This document shows positions 1 through 8,375 of a stretch of DNA of 64,000 nt, piece after piece. The notes beneath the pieces are model-generated. The model made no database searches. It saw only the letters and a program-made list of their open reading frames with translations, and had not been told where the DNA came from. A program made the position numbers and the translations under genes. The first letter of the stretch is position 1. Each line of letters opens with the position of its first letter. The stretch is from Aminipila butyrica (GTDB taxonomy: Bacteria > Bacillota > Clostridia > Peptostreptococcales > Anaerovoracaceae): assembly GCF_010669305.1 (NCBI RefSeq), contig NZ_CP048649.1, positions 496,001 through 560,000 on the forward strand, in the 5' to 3' direction.

Positions 1-2
1 TT

Positions 3-341
3 CCCATGCATCCCAAGAATCGCCGGAAGCGGGGATATAACCAGTCGGAGCTGCTGGCGAAAGTAGTTGCAGAAGGCTTGGGTGTAGTTTATAATAGTCA
101 GGTATTGATTCGCCGACAGTATAAGGCACCCATGAACAAGCTGGGAGCAGAACAGCGGTATGCTAACATTCAAAACGCCTATGCTCTTGCAGGCAACGCT
201 GCTTTTTTACAGAGTAAAAGTGTATTGCTAATAGACGATATATATACGACGGGCAGTACGGTAGATGAATGCAGTCGCCTGTTGAAAGAAGCCGGAGCAG
301 GGGTTATATATGTGCTGACTCTGGCGGCAGGGGCAAACTAA
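3..341 (+). CDS. comFC: ComF family phosphoribosyltransferase-like protein, 3' part
   Basis: The gene enters from the left edge; the reading frame is open from base 3, so the Met at base 6 is probably internal. Seen: an HPKNRRKRGYNQ segment matching the conserved HPxRxxxRGxNQ stretch of ComFC, and LLIDDIYTTGST, the PRPP-binding loop of type I phosphoribosyltransferases. Family members act in natural transformation in some Firmicutes, but the gene is also kept in lineages not known to transform. It lies directly upstream of the raiA RNA and hpf, a common order in Firmicutes. No terminator is visible between this stop and the RNA, so read-through is possible. Confidence 0.88.
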   Translation, partial: PMHPKNRRKRGYNQSELLAKVVAEGLGVVYNSQVLIRRQYKAPMNKLGAEQRYANIQNAYALAGNAAFLQSKSVLLIDDIYTTGSTVDECSRLLKEAGAGVIYVLTLAAGAN

Positions 342-540
342 ATATTGAGTTAAGACGACCGCTCAGGTCTGTGGTTGAAAGTCCATGCCAGTTACGGGCG
401 AAGGGACCCACGTAAGCTGATCCGCAAGGCGGCAGTGATCATGGCGTAGCTTAGAAGTAAGTCCTCTGACAAAGTCAGGTAAAGGCAAGTGTGGGGGCAA
501 AGACCAGGTCAGCTGAACGGCCGTCTTAATTCAATAATTA
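341..540 (+). ncRNA. raiA RNA motif candidate (structured ncRNA upstream of hpf)
   Basis: A 200-base non-coding stretch between comFC and hpf whose two ends pair over about 17 positions: 342-358 (core TTGAGTTAAGACG) with 521-537 (core CGTCTTAATTCAA), including G-U pairs. The inside is GC-richer than its flanks and contains GTCCATGCCAG and GGCAAAGACCAGGTCAGC, which look like paired or conserved RNA segments. Position, length and closing stem fit the raiA motif, a conserved RNA found upstream of raiA/hpf in Firmicutes and Actinobacteria and linked in Clostridium to sporulation and aerotolerance. The assignment is by pattern and context, not a covariance-model score. No ORF of note lies inside. 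Confidence 0.75.
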
Positions 541-581
541 AAAAGTTTTTTCTGAAAATTGTGGTAATTGTCGAAAACAGG

Positions 582-590
582 TGATATAAT
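582..590 (+). promoter_or_regulatory. extended -10 promoter of hpf
   Basis: TGATATAAT is an extended -10 (TGnTATAAT) 35 bases before the hpf ATG. No convincing -35 box lies 16-18 bases upstream, which is normal for extended -10 promoters. It follows the raiA RNA, so hpf can be transcribed without the RNA. Confidence 0.6.
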
Positions 591-625
591 AGCATTAACA
601 ACTCAAGAAAAAGGGAGGGCTATAT

Positions 626-1153
626 ATGAAAATTAAGATTACGACTAAAAACCTGAGTTCAAGCGATTATTTGAAAGATACCATTGAAAAGAAGCTGGAA
701 AAACTGAGTAAGTATTTTAGCAACGATATCACAGCAAACATCATGGTTTCTGTAGACGGAGACAAGCAGAAGATTGAGGCCACCATTAATGCAGGGGGGA
801 CCATTTTCCGGGCAGAAGAAGCAGCGGATAATGCGTATGATGCGGTGGACGGAGTTGTGGACAAGCTGTCTTCTCAGATGTCCAGATTCAAGACGAAGCT
901 GCAGAAGAAGCATAAGGACAACAAAGGCTTCAAGTTTGCAGAAATCCCGGATTACAGCCGCGAGCCAGAGGAAATTGCGGTGGTTAAAAAGAAGAAGATG
1001 GATATTTTCCCGATGAACACCGAAGAAGCTATCGTGCAGATGGAGCTGATTGGACATCCTTTCTTCGTATTTATGGACATGGAATCCGAAAGCGTCAACG
1101 TGGTGTACAAGAGAAAGAATGGAGATTACGGTCTGATAGAAACCGTATATTAA
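626..1153 (+). CDS. hpf: ribosome hibernation promoting factor, long form
   Basis: 175 aa, the usual length of the long HPF of Firmicutes. The N-terminal S30AE/RaiA domain (about residues 1-100) binds the decoding centre of the 30S subunit; the C-terminal domain (about 115-175, with PMNTEEAIVQMELIGHPFFVF) dimerises and joins two 70S ribosomes into inactive 100S particles. The start is supported by AGGGAGG eight bases upstream. It has its own extended -10 and a strong terminator directly behind, so it is probably monocistronic. Its neighbour, the raiA RNA, takes its name from this gene. Confidence 0.95.
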   Translation: MKIKITTKNLSSSDYLKDTIEKKLEKLSKYFSNDITANIMVSVDGDKQKIEATINAGGTIFRAEEAADNAYDAVDGVVDKLSSQMSRFKTKLQKKHKDNKGFKFAEIPDYSREPEEIAVVKKKKMDIFPMNTEEAIVQMELIGHPFFVFMDMESESVNVVYKRKNGDYGLIETVY

Positions 1154-1167
1154 GACATAAAAGGATG

Positions 1168-1199
1168 ATAGCAGGGAAAATTTCCCTGCTATTTTTTTG
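1168..1199 (+). terminator. rho-independent terminator after hpf
   Basis: TAGCAGGGAAA pairs with TTTCCCTGCTA (1169-1191), a near-perfect stem followed by seven T residues. Confidence 0.92.
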
Positions 1200-1218
1200 T
1201 TCACGAGGGACTTTGGTA

Positions 1219-1247
1219 TTGAAAAAGACCCTTATTTTTTGTACAAT
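1219..1247 (+). promoter_or_regulatory. sigma-A type promoter of the cdaA operon
   Basis: TTGAAA, 17-base spacer, TACAAT, ending 41 bases before the cdaA ATG. No riboswitch-like structure is seen in the short leader. Confidence 0.75.
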
Positions 1248-1288
1248 GGAAAAAGGGTAATTAAGCGGGATAGAATAGGGGAAAGCGT

Positions 1289-2149
1289 ATGCAGAATTAC
1301 ATTACCAATATTGTTTCCGGTCTCAGCATTACCGATGCCATTGATGTGTGCATTGTTGCCTTTATTATTTATAAAGTGCTGGGATTTATCAAGGAGTCGC
1401 GGGCAGAGCAGCTGGTAAAAGGGCTGCTGGTTTTGGTGCTGGCAACTTTAGGTTCGGAACAGTTTCATCTATACACATTAAACTGGATATTAAAAGGGAC
1501 CATGACCTTAGGCGTGCTGGCTCTAGTTATTGTATTTCAGCCAGAGCTGCGGCGGGGGCTGGAATATGTGGGCAGAAGTAAGCTGGTCAAGGCACCCTTC
1601 GGTCAGTTCGACAAGGAAAAGGCCAAAAACATCACCGCCCAATTTATACGGGCTATCGATGATTTTTCAGCCCATAAAGTAGGAGCTCTCATTATATTGG
1701 AACGAGAGACTTCTCTAACGGATATTGCCGAGACCGGTACCTTACTTAATGCAGAGATTTCCACAGAGTTGTTGGGAAACATTTTTTACGAAGGGGCGCC
1801 TCTCCATGATGGAGCGGTTATCGTCCGAGGCGACAAAATCTATGCGGCAGGCTGTGTTCTGCCTTTAACACAGAATAAGAACTTATCGAAGGAGCTGGGG
1901 ACAAGACACCGAGCTGGTATTGGCATCACCGAGAATTCCGACGCTATTACCCTCATCGTTTCAGAAGAGACAGGTATCATCTCTATCGCCGTAGATGGAA
2001 AGCTCTCTCGTTTCTTGGATATTAAGACGGTGGAGAAAACTCTGCTCAACCTGTTCCTCAATGCAACAGTGGATGAAAAAAATGTGGCGGTGAAGAGTTT
2101 GACTGCCTTTTTCAATATGTTTGGGAGAAAAGACGATGCTGCAAAATAA
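1289..2149 (+). CDS. cdaA: diadenylate cyclase CdaA
   Basis: 286 aa. Makes cyclic di-AMP from two ATP at the membrane. Seen: three hydrophobic N-terminal segments (about residues 10-85), then the DAC domain with the DGA motif at 174-176 (in APLHDGAVIVRG) and RHR at 206-208 (in LGTRHRAG), the two signature motifs of the active site. Length and layout match the CdaA class. It heads the conserved cdaA-cdaR-glmM order and overlaps cdaR by 14 bases, implying translational coupling. c-di-AMP controls potassium and osmolyte uptake, which gives meaning to the KimA-type gene at 15014. Confidence 0.96.
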   Translation: MQNYITNIVSGLSITDAIDVCIVAFIIYKVLGFIKESRAEQLVKGLLVLVLATLGSEQFHLYTLNWILKGTMTLGVLALVIVFQPELRRGLEYVGRSKLVKAPFGQFDKEKAKNITAQFIRAIDDFSAHKVGALIILERETSLTDIAETGTLLNAEISTELLGNIFYEGAPLHDGAVIVRGDKIYAAGCVLPLTQNKNLSKELGTRHRAGIGITENSDAITLIVSEETGIISIAVDGKLSRFLDIKTVEKTLLNLFLNATVDEKNVAVKSLTAFFNMFGRKDDAAK

Positions 2150-3338
2150 GAATTTTACGAAATTGCTGTCCATCTTGTTGGCAGTGTTCTTATGGGTATA
2201 TGTTGTAGCTGTTGAAAATCCGCCGACAAAGGTGAGGATTCCCAATGTACCCATCACACTGGTAAACGTAGACAGCCTAAATCAGCGAGGGCTGGCCATC
2301 AGCTCAGATGAAGATTACTTTATGGATGTGGTCATTGAAGGAGCCCGGTCCGATGTGCTCAAGGTATCGGCCAGCGACATTGTGGCCAAGGTGGATGTGT
2401 TTGGCTATGGCGTAGGGGAAAATGAGATTCCGGTGACCGTAACACTGCCGGATTCCGTCAGCGTGGCTAACCAGAAAGACAATCGGATTGTCATTAACAT
2501 TGAGGAAATGGTCTCCGTTTATAAGACGGTCAACGTAATCTTTAATGGCTCGGTGGATTCAAAGCAGGAAGCAACGGTTTCCAGCGTAACGCCGAAAGAG
2601 GTGGAGGTCAAAGGGGCCAAGTCCAAGGTGGCCAGTGTGAAATCAGTAAATGCTTACATTGAATCCTCGGAGTTGACGACAGAAGAAAAGAGTTTTACTG
2701 CCGATTTGACGGCAGTGGATGCCAATGGACAGACTGCTAAAAACATTCAGCTATCTTCCGATACGGCAGATATTAAAGCAGTAATTTATCAAATTAAGGA
2801 GGTCCCGTTGGAAGTGGCGGTGACTGGCGAGGTAAATGGTGCTTATCAGGTGACTAGCATGGATGTGCCAGAAAAAGTAAAGATCAAAGGTCTAAAAGAA
2901 GATTTGGCGGGAGTGGATAAGATTACAGCTGATCCAGTGGATATCAGCACGGTGACGGCTACCACCGAGTTGCCGTTGAACATGAAACTGCCTCAAGGGG
3001 TGATGTTGGCTCAAGACTCCACCAAGGCAGCAGTGAGCATTGTCATCAAGGGGATTACAGTGAAAGAATTTGAAATTCCCAATAGCAGCATTACGGTAAA
3101 TGGCTTAGGGGAAAAACTTTCGCTGGTAATCAATACGCAAAGTGTTAATGTAAAAGTGTCGGGGAAGGAAGCCAGCGTGGAGAAGATGACGGCAGCAGAT
3201 ATCAGCCTGTCCATCGATCTTACTGGCCTGGAGACGGGCATTTACACGGTGCCTTTGACCGTTCACAAGGCGGCAGGCATATCGGATATCACTGTGGACA
3301 CAGAAGAAATTCACATAACGATTAACGAGGCCGTATAA
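2136..3338 (+). CDS. cdaR: CdaR, YbbR-domain regulator of CdaA
   Basis: 400 aa. One N-terminal membrane helix (LLSILLAVFLWVYVVAV) is followed by an extracytoplasmic part built of about four YbbR repeats with recurring V-x-V-x-G patterns. In Bacillus and Listeria this protein binds CdaA and tunes c-di-AMP output. The ATG at 2136 is preferred because GGGAG lies eight bases upstream; an in-frame TTG at 2121 is less likely. The 14-base overlap with cdaA fits a stoichiometric complex. Confidence 0.92.
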   Translation: MLQNKNFTKLLSILLAVFLWVYVVAVENPPTKVRIPNVPITLVNVDSLNQRGLAISSDEDYFMDVVIEGARSDVLKVSASDIVAKVDVFGYGVGENEIPVTVTLPDSVSVANQKDNRIVINIEEMVSVYKTVNVIFNGSVDSKQEATVSSVTPKEVEVKGAKSKVASVKSVNAYIESSELTTEEKSFTADLTAVDANGQTAKNIQLSSDTADIKAVIYQIKEVPLEVAVTGEVNGAYQVTSMDVPEKVKIKGLKEDLAGVDKITADPVDISTVTATTELPLNMKLPQGVMLAQDSTKAAVSIVIKGITVKEFEIPNSSITVNGLGEKLSLVINTQSVNVKVSGKEASVEKMTAADISLSIDLTGLETGIYTVPLTVHKAAGISDITVDTEEIHITINEAV

Positions 3339-3350
3339 CCTCGTTTTTCG
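3324..3350 (+). terminator. possible attenuator at the end of cdaR
   Basis: AACGAGG (3324-3330) pairs with CCTCGTT (3339-3345) and is followed by a short T tract. The stem overlaps the cdaR stop, so it could cut down read-through into glmM rather than block it. Confidence 0.5.
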
Positions 3351-3390
3351 TATTTTAATCATATTATCTGATCGGTAGGAGGACTAAAAA

Positions 3391-4740
3391 ATGGGTAGAT
3401 TGTTTGGAACGGACGGCGTGAGAGGAGTTGCTAACACCGAGCTTACGCCGGAGCTGGCTTTTAACCTGGGAAAAGCGGGTGCATATGTGCTCAGCAAGGA
3501 AGAGCAGAGGCCGGTAGTTCTAATCGGTAAAGATACGAGAATATCGGGAGATATGCTGGAGGATGCCCTCAGTGCAGGAATTCTTTCTATGGGTGGCAAC
3601 GTGATTAAGGTAGGAGTCCTGCCTACTCCGGCGGTGGCCTATCTGGTGAAATATTACAAGGCCACAGCGGGGGTGGTCATATCTGCTTCTCATAATTCTT
3701 TTGAATACAACGGCATCAAGTTTTTTAACGGAGAAGGATTTAAGCTGGATGATGCCTTGGAAGAGCAGATTGAAGAGCTGATTTTGGATAAGGTGGATAT
3801 CAACAGCCACATCACTGGAGATAAGTTAGGACGTTGTTTGACGGCGGAGGACGATGCGCTGGAACTGTATGTGCAGTTTTTGCAGAGTACTATCGACGTT
3901 AGCCTAGAGGGCATGAAGCTGGTACTAGACTGTGCCAACGGGGCCGCTTATCAGGCGGCGGAGGCAGTATTTCACCGTCTGGGGGCAGAGGTGACGGTAT
4001 TATCCAACAGTCCCAATGGGATTAACATCAATGCAAGCTGTGGGTCCACCCACCCGGAGAACCTCCAGACTAAGGTTTTGGAGCTTCAGGCGGATCTGGG
4101 GCTGGCTTTCGACGGTGACGCGGATCGCTTGATTGCGGTAGATGAATTAGGCCGGATTATTGACGGGGATAAGACAATCCTTTTATGTGCTAGAATGTTG
4201 AAGGACTGCGGACTGCTGGCAAAGGATAAGGTTACGGCCACGGTTATGAGCAACCTAGGGTTCCACAAGGCGGTATCCGAGATGGGCTGTAATGTGGAAG
4301 TGACCCAGGTAGGCGACCGCTATGTGCTGGAGAGCATGCTGAAAACAGGTGGTGTCATCGGTGGTGAACAGTCAGGCCACATTATCTTTTTAAATTATAC
4401 CACCACAGGGGACGGTATTTTGTCTGCATTGCAGTTGGTGAAGGCTGTGAAGGCCAGCGGGAAGAAGCCATCGGAGTTGTCTGACGGCATAACTATCTAC
4501 CCCCAAGTATTGAAAAATGCCCGCATTAAGAACGAATACAAAAAGACTTATATGGAAGATCCGGAAATCAGCGCAGCCATCACCAGAGTAGAGGCGCAGA
4601 TGCATGGAGAGGGCCGGGTTCTCATACGGCCGTCAGGCACAGAGCCACTGGTGCGGGTGATGCTGGAAGGCCAGGACATTGAGGTCATTACAGAGTTAGC
4701 ACAGGAGCTGGCTCTGCTCATCACAAAGAGATTGGGATAG
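3391..4740 (+). CDS. glmM: phosphoglucosamine mutase
   Basis: 449 aa, full length. Converts glucosamine-6-phosphate to glucosamine-1-phosphate on the way to UDP-GlcNAc. Seen: FGTDGVRG at the N terminus, the phosphoserine loop SASHN (Ser about 100), the metal loop DGDADR near 240, and the C-terminal phosphate-binding RPSGTEPLVRV. The start has AGGAGG eight bases upstream. In other Firmicutes GlmM also binds and inhibits CdaA, linking wall precursor supply to c-di-AMP; the gene order here matches. glmS follows after 11 bases. Confidence 0.97.
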   Translation: MGRLFGTDGVRGVANTELTPELAFNLGKAGAYVLSKEEQRPVVLIGKDTRISGDMLEDALSAGILSMGGNVIKVGVLPTPAVAYLVKYYKATAGVVISASHNSFEYNGIKFFNGEGFKLDDALEEQIEELILDKVDINSHITGDKLGRCLTAEDDALELYVQFLQSTIDVSLEGMKLVLDCANGAAYQAAEAVFHRLGAEVTVLSNSPNGININASCGSTHPENLQTKVLELQADLGLAFDGDADRLIAVDELGRIIDGDKTILLCARMLKDCGLLAKDKVTATVMSNLGFHKAVSEMGCNVEVTQVGDRYVLESMLKTGGVIGGEQSGHIIFLNYTTTGDGILSALQLVKAVKASGKKPSELSDGITIYPQVLKNARIKNEYKKTYMEDPEISAAITRVEAQMHGEGRVLIRPSGTEPLVRVMLEGQDIEVITELAQELALLITKRLG

Positions 4741-4751
4741 GAGGCACGAAT

Positions 4752-6590
4752 ATGTGTGGAATAGTAGGTTATGTAGGAAAAAGTCATGTGAAGGACGCCA
4801 AGGATATTATCCTGGACGGCCTGAAAAAATTGGAATACAGAGGGTATGATTCTGCTGGAGTCGCCTTGAATATAGGTCATAAGCTGGAAGTTCGCAAGCA
4901 TGTAGGTCGAATTGCCAATTTGGAGCAGTTGATGGAGGGAGAGGTGCTGAAAAGCAATATCGGCATCGGTCACACCCGTTGGGCTACCCATGGCGCCCCG
5001 TCAGACTTGAATGCGCACCCTCATTGTAATGGGGATGGTTCCATTGCTGTGGTACATAACGGTATTATTGAAAATTACGTGGAGATTAAGGAGTGGCTGA
5101 TAAACGAACATGGGGTACAATTTGCTTCAGAGACGGACACCGAGGTCATTGCTCATTTAATCGGCCTCTACTACGACGGTGATTTGGAAGATGCCGTATT
5201 TAAGGCAGTGGGCCGAATGAGGGGGGCCTACGCTATTGGCGTGGTAGCAGCAGCGGAGCCGGATAAGATTGTAGCCGTCCGTAAAGATGCACCGCTGATT
5301 GCAGGTTTGGGAGAAGGCTGCAATTTCATAGCATCAGACATTCCAGCATTGCTTAAACACGTGAGAAAAATCTACTTGATTGAAAACAACGAGATGCTGG
5401 TGGTAACTGCCGATCAGGTGAAGATCTACAATGATCAGCGCCAAGAGGTCAAGCGGGAAGTCTTTCATGTGACCTGGGATGCGGAAGCCGCCGAGAAGGA
5501 CGGATATGATCATTTCATGCTGAAGGAAATCCACGAGCAGCCAAAGGGATTGGATGAAACCTTTAACCGTCGAATCCAGGAGGATGGCAGCATTAAGCTG
5601 GACGGCATTCACCTGACGAAGGAAGACATTGAAGGCTTTAACAAGGTGTTTATTGTAGCTTGCGGTACGGCTTATCACGCTGGGCTGGTGGGCAAGTGTG
5701 CCATCGAAAATCTAGCAAAGATTCCGGTGGAAATTGACGTGGCATCGGAATTCCGGTACCGGGATCCGTTTGTGGATGATAAGACTTTATTCATCGCTAT
5801 CAGTCAATCCGGGGAGACACTGGATACGTTGGCTGCCTTGAGGGAAGCAAAGCGGAAGGGCGCACGAATTTTATCAGTGGTCAACGTGGTAGGCAGCTCG
5901 GTAGCCCGAGAATCCGACGATGTGTTTTATACTTGGGCGGGACCGGAGATTGCGGTGGCCTCCACAAAGGCCTATACCACTCAGCTCATGTGTATGTATC
6001 TGATTGGTCTTTACATGGGTCGGGCTAAGGGTGTAGTCCCTGATGAAAAATACAACCAGTATATGTCGGAGCTTCAGGACATACCAGAAAAACTGACCAA
6101 ACTGCTTAAAAGTGAATCGACTATACACGATTTAGCAAAAGAACTTTATAAGCGGGAGCAGGTATTCTTCATTGGCAGAGGGCCGGATGCAGGAGTTTCC
6201 TATGAAGGATCCTTAAAATTGAAAGAGATTTCCTACATCAACTCCTTTGCTATCGCTGCAGGAGAATTGAAGCACGGCACCATAGCCCTGATTGAAAAGG
6301 ATACCCTGGTCATTGCTTTGGCTACCCAGGATAAACTGTATGAAAAAATGCTGTCCAACATTCAGGAGGTGAAAGCCAGAGGGGCTTATGTTATCGGCGT
6401 AGCCAAGGAAGGCAACCGAGAGATTGAAAAGCAGGCAGATCGAGTGATTTACATTCCAAACTGCATGGATGAGGTCTCCCCATTGCTTTCAGTCGTACCG
6501 CTGCAAGTTTTGGCTTATTATATTGCTAAAGAGCGGGGCTGCGACATTGACAAGCCAAAGAACTTGGCAAAGAGTGTTACCGTGGAATAA
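4752..6590 (+). CDS. glmS: glutamine-fructose-6-phosphate aminotransferase (isomerizing)
   Basis: 612 aa. Makes glucosamine-6-phosphate from fructose-6-phosphate and glutamine, the substrate of GlmM just upstream. Seen: the Cys nucleophile exposed after Met (MCGIVGYVG), the N-terminal class II glutaminase domain (about 1-240, with HTRWATHG), two SIS sugar-isomerase domains (SQSGET near 355), and the C terminus LAKSVTVE. Only 11 bases separate it from glmM and they hold just a ribosome binding site, so there is no glmS ribozyme here; control must be at operon level. Confidence 0.97.
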   Translation: MCGIVGYVGKSHVKDAKDIILDGLKKLEYRGYDSAGVALNIGHKLEVRKHVGRIANLEQLMEGEVLKSNIGIGHTRWATHGAPSDLNAHPHCNGDGSIAVVHNGIIENYVEIKEWLINEHGVQFASETDTEVIAHLIGLYYDGDLEDAVFKAVGRMRGAYAIGVVAAAEPDKIVAVRKDAPLIAGLGEGCNFIASDIPALLKHVRKIYLIENNEMLVVTADQVKIYNDQRQEVKREVFHVTWDAEAAEKDGYDHFMLKEIHEQPKGLDETFNRRIQEDGSIKLDGIHLTKEDIEGFNKVFIVACGTAYHAGLVGKCAIENLAKIPVEIDVASEFRYRDPFVDDKTLFIAISQSGETLDTLAALREAKRKGARILSVVNVVGSSVARESDDVFYTWAGPEIAVASTKAYTTQLMCMYLIGLYMGRAKGVVPDEKYNQYMSELQDIPEKLTKLLKSESTIHDLAKELYKREQVFFIGRGPDAGVSYEGSLKLKEISYINSFAIAAGELKHGTIALIEKDTLVIALATQDKLYEKMLSNIQEVKARGAYVIGVAKEGNREIEKQADRVIYIPNCMDEVSPLLSVVPLQVLAYYIAKERGCDIDKPKNLAKSVTVE

Positions 6591-6634
6591 GAGCGGGAAA
6601 AATAGAGAAAAATTATTAGAGATCTCGAGATAAC

Positions 6635-6688
6635 AAGGGATGAGAGGACTTCAGCAGACAGGCTAAAGTTCTCCCGTCCTTTTTTTAT
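6635..6688 (+). terminator. terminator after glmS
   Basis: AAGGGATGAGAGGAC (6635-6649) pairs imperfectly with GTTCTCCCGTCCTT (6668-6681) around an 18-base loop, followed by a run of T. It closes the cdaA-glmS block before the convergent regulator. Confidence 0.75.
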
Positions 6689-6699
6689 GTTTTCAGTTT

Positions 6700-6831
6700 T
6701 CATTTTAAGTTGTATTTGCCAAGCTTATAGTTAAAAGCCTGGCGTGACATATTGAGTTTTTTTGCTGCTTCCGTCTTCGTTTTGGTTTCATTTAAGGCGC
6801 GGGTGAGGATCTCTTTTTCACAAGAAGCCAT
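6700..6831 (-). CDS. detached Fis-type HTH of the sigma-54 activator
   Basis: 43 aa, starting MASCEKEILTRAL and ending NYKLGKYNLK, with EAAKKLNMSRQAFNYKL matching the Fis/NtrC DNA-binding helix-turn-helix. Its ATG follows at once, in the same frame, after the TAA stop of the AAA+ protein upstream (reading TAAATG on the minus strand). Either a nonsense change has cut the C-terminal domain off the activator, or the domain is made separately by termination-reinitiation. No independent ribosome binding site is visible. With the TAA read through, the product would be about 472 aa, normal for this family. Confidence 0.7.
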   Translation of the reverse strand: MASCEKEILTRALNETKTKTEAAKKLNMSRQAFNYKLGKYNLK

Positions 6832-8118
6832 TTAAGTGATATAATCAATGCTCACATCATCATCCGCGGTGTCTTCAACAACCAGAGACGCGGAAAGGAG
6901 ACAGCTTTCGCTGTCTTGTGTTTCTTTAATATAATCTGGTATGTCGTCAAGTGTTATGCTGCGCCCCTCCGCCAGATTAAAGGCGCCTTCAATGACGTTG
7001 CGTAATTCGCGTACATTTCCGGGCCAGGAGTGATTAGAAAAGATATGCTCGACAGAAGGATGTAAGTCGGAAATATTTTTTCCCATGGTATTATTAAAGG
7101 CCGCGATAAAGTAGCTCGTGAGAAGGGAGACATCATCCTTTCGATCTTTCAGATCCGGCAGCTTTATGGAAACCACGTTAAGACGATAAAATAAGTCCTG
7201 ACGCAGTCTATTTTTACTGATGGCATCAAAAGGGTCTTCATTTATTGCGGCTATAATGCGTATATCTACGCTTATGTTTTTGTGCCCTCCCAATCTTCTG
7301 ATGTATTTATCCTCAATTGCTTTCAATATTTTGCATTGAAGAGGGAGCTCCATGGAATTGATTTCATCCAGAAACAATGAACCACCATCCGCCAATTCAA
7401 AAAGGCCTTTGTTGGTGATGGCTCCAGTAAAACTGCCTTTTTCTGTGCCGAAGAGTGTGCTTTCCAGCAAACTTGCCGGAATTGCTGAACAATTTTGTGA
7501 TATAAAGGGCTTGCCAGCCCGTTGACTAGCATAATGGAGAGATTGGGCGATGATTTCCTTGCCAGTGCCCGTATTTCCTTGTATTAAAACAGAAGAGTTG
7601 CTTTTTGCTACCTTTTTCACTTTATTTTTGATACTTAACATATAGGGATTGGTGGTAATGAGATCATCTATCGTGTAATTGTTAATGCTGTGGTTTCGGA
7701 TCCCGTCATTGTTAAGAAATATTTCAATAAACTCCTCGTGAAAATCTGAATCGATAAATTTTAAAGCGACGGCAGCGCCTACCTGATTTTTGTTTCTAAA
7801 GATGGGGTAGATGCTGCTATAGCCTTTAATAATATCGCCTTTGTAGGTTGTGCAATTTTCATAAAAGTTGCTGATAGGTTTTCCAGACTTTAGAACCTGG
7901 CAAATCTCGCTGGTTTCTGCACTTGAAGTGGTGAATACTTCAAATATATGTTTCCCTATGATTTCGTCAGCGGTAAATCCGTATACACCGGGGACGAAGA
8001 TTTTACAGTATTGTATTATTCCATTCATGTCGATGATGGATATTTCATCAAAAAAATTCTGTATATCAAATATGGAAGCGGCCACTTCTTCATAGCTCTT
8101 ATCTATTGTTCCCTTCAT
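6832..8118 (-). CDS. sigma-54-dependent PAS/AAA+ activator, ends before its HTH
   Basis: 428 aa. Such proteins bind far upstream and use ATP hydrolysis to open sigma-54 promoters. Seen: N-terminal PAS-like sensor (about 8-125), AAA+ domain with Walker A GNTGTGKE (181-188), the sigma-54 contact loop as GSFTGA (228-233; usual form GAFTGA) and Walker B LFLDEIN (248-254). The stop falls just before the expected Fis-type HTH, which continues in frame as the next ORF. Start: ATG at 8118 with GGAGGAG upstream; the longer ORF to 8163 lacks a site. It is divergent from a gene pair that has a -24/-12 promoter, the likely target. Confidence 0.88.
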   Translation of the reverse strand: MKGTIDKSYEEVAASIFDIQNFFDEISIIDMNGIIQYCKIFVPGVYGFTADEIIGKHIFEVFTTSSAETSEICQVLKSGKPISNFYENCTTYKGDIIKGYSSIYPIFRNKNQVGAAVALKFIDSDFHEEFIEIFLNNDGIRNHSINNYTIDDLITTNPYMLSIKNKVKKVAKSNSSVLIQGNTGTGKEIIAQSLHYASQRAGKPFISQNCSAIPASLLESTLFGTEKGSFTGAITNKGLFELADGGSLFLDEINSMELPLQCKILKAIEDKYIRRLGGHKNISVDIRIIAAINEDPFDAISKNRLRQDLFYRLNVVSIKLPDLKDRKDDVSLLTSYFIAAFNNTMGKNISDLHPSVEHIFSNHSWPGNVRELRNVIEGAFNLAEGRSITLDDIPDYIKETQDSESCLLSASLVVEDTADDDVSIDYIT

Positions 8119-8197
8119 CTCTCCTCCTTGAAAGCCAGTACCTAAAGGGCTATATCTAGGCAAAATAATTTAATTCATAGATATTGTATCAAAAATT

Positions 8198-8243
8198 TTT
8201 ACAAAAATCAAAAAATTTATAGTTTGTAAAATATAGATTTACA
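8198..8243. promoter_or_regulatory. candidate activator sites (TGTAAA inverted repeats)
   Basis: TGTAAA (8225-8230) and TTTACA (8238-8243) form an inverted repeat with a 7-base spacer; another TTTACA lies at 8198. They sit 70-130 bases upstream of the sigma-54 promoter, where upstream activating sequences are expected. That the adjacent activator binds them is inference. Confidence 0.45.
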
Positions 8244-8314
8244 GTTTTGTGAATATTTGTTGTTGTGCTAAGATTCAAGGCTTAAAAATAACCAATTGCA
8301 AGGCAGACTCCAAT

Positions 8315-8329
8315 TGGCATTAAATTTGC
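8315..8329 (+). promoter_or_regulatory. sigma-54 (-24/-12) promoter
   Basis: TGGCAT, five bases, TTGC: an almost exact match to the consensus TGGCAC-N5-TTGC. The predicted start is near 8341, giving a 35-base leader to the hydrolase gene at 8376. Confidence 0.85.
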
Positions 8330-8375
8330 GTATATTAAAGACAGCTGCAGCAGAATAATTTTAGGAGGGTAGAAA

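Noticed and set aside
659..1204. 181-aa ORF antisense to hpf
   Set aside because: A shadow of the hpf coding frame: no ribosome binding site, and hpf is well supported.
4741..4751. glmS ribozyme
   Set aside because: Only 11 bases separate glmM and glmS; there is no room for the ribozyme and none is seen in the end of glmM.
6829..6834. Stop codon recoding (selenocysteine or similar) in the sigma-54 activator
   Set aside because: The codon is TAA, not TGA or TAG, and no recoding element is seen behind it.
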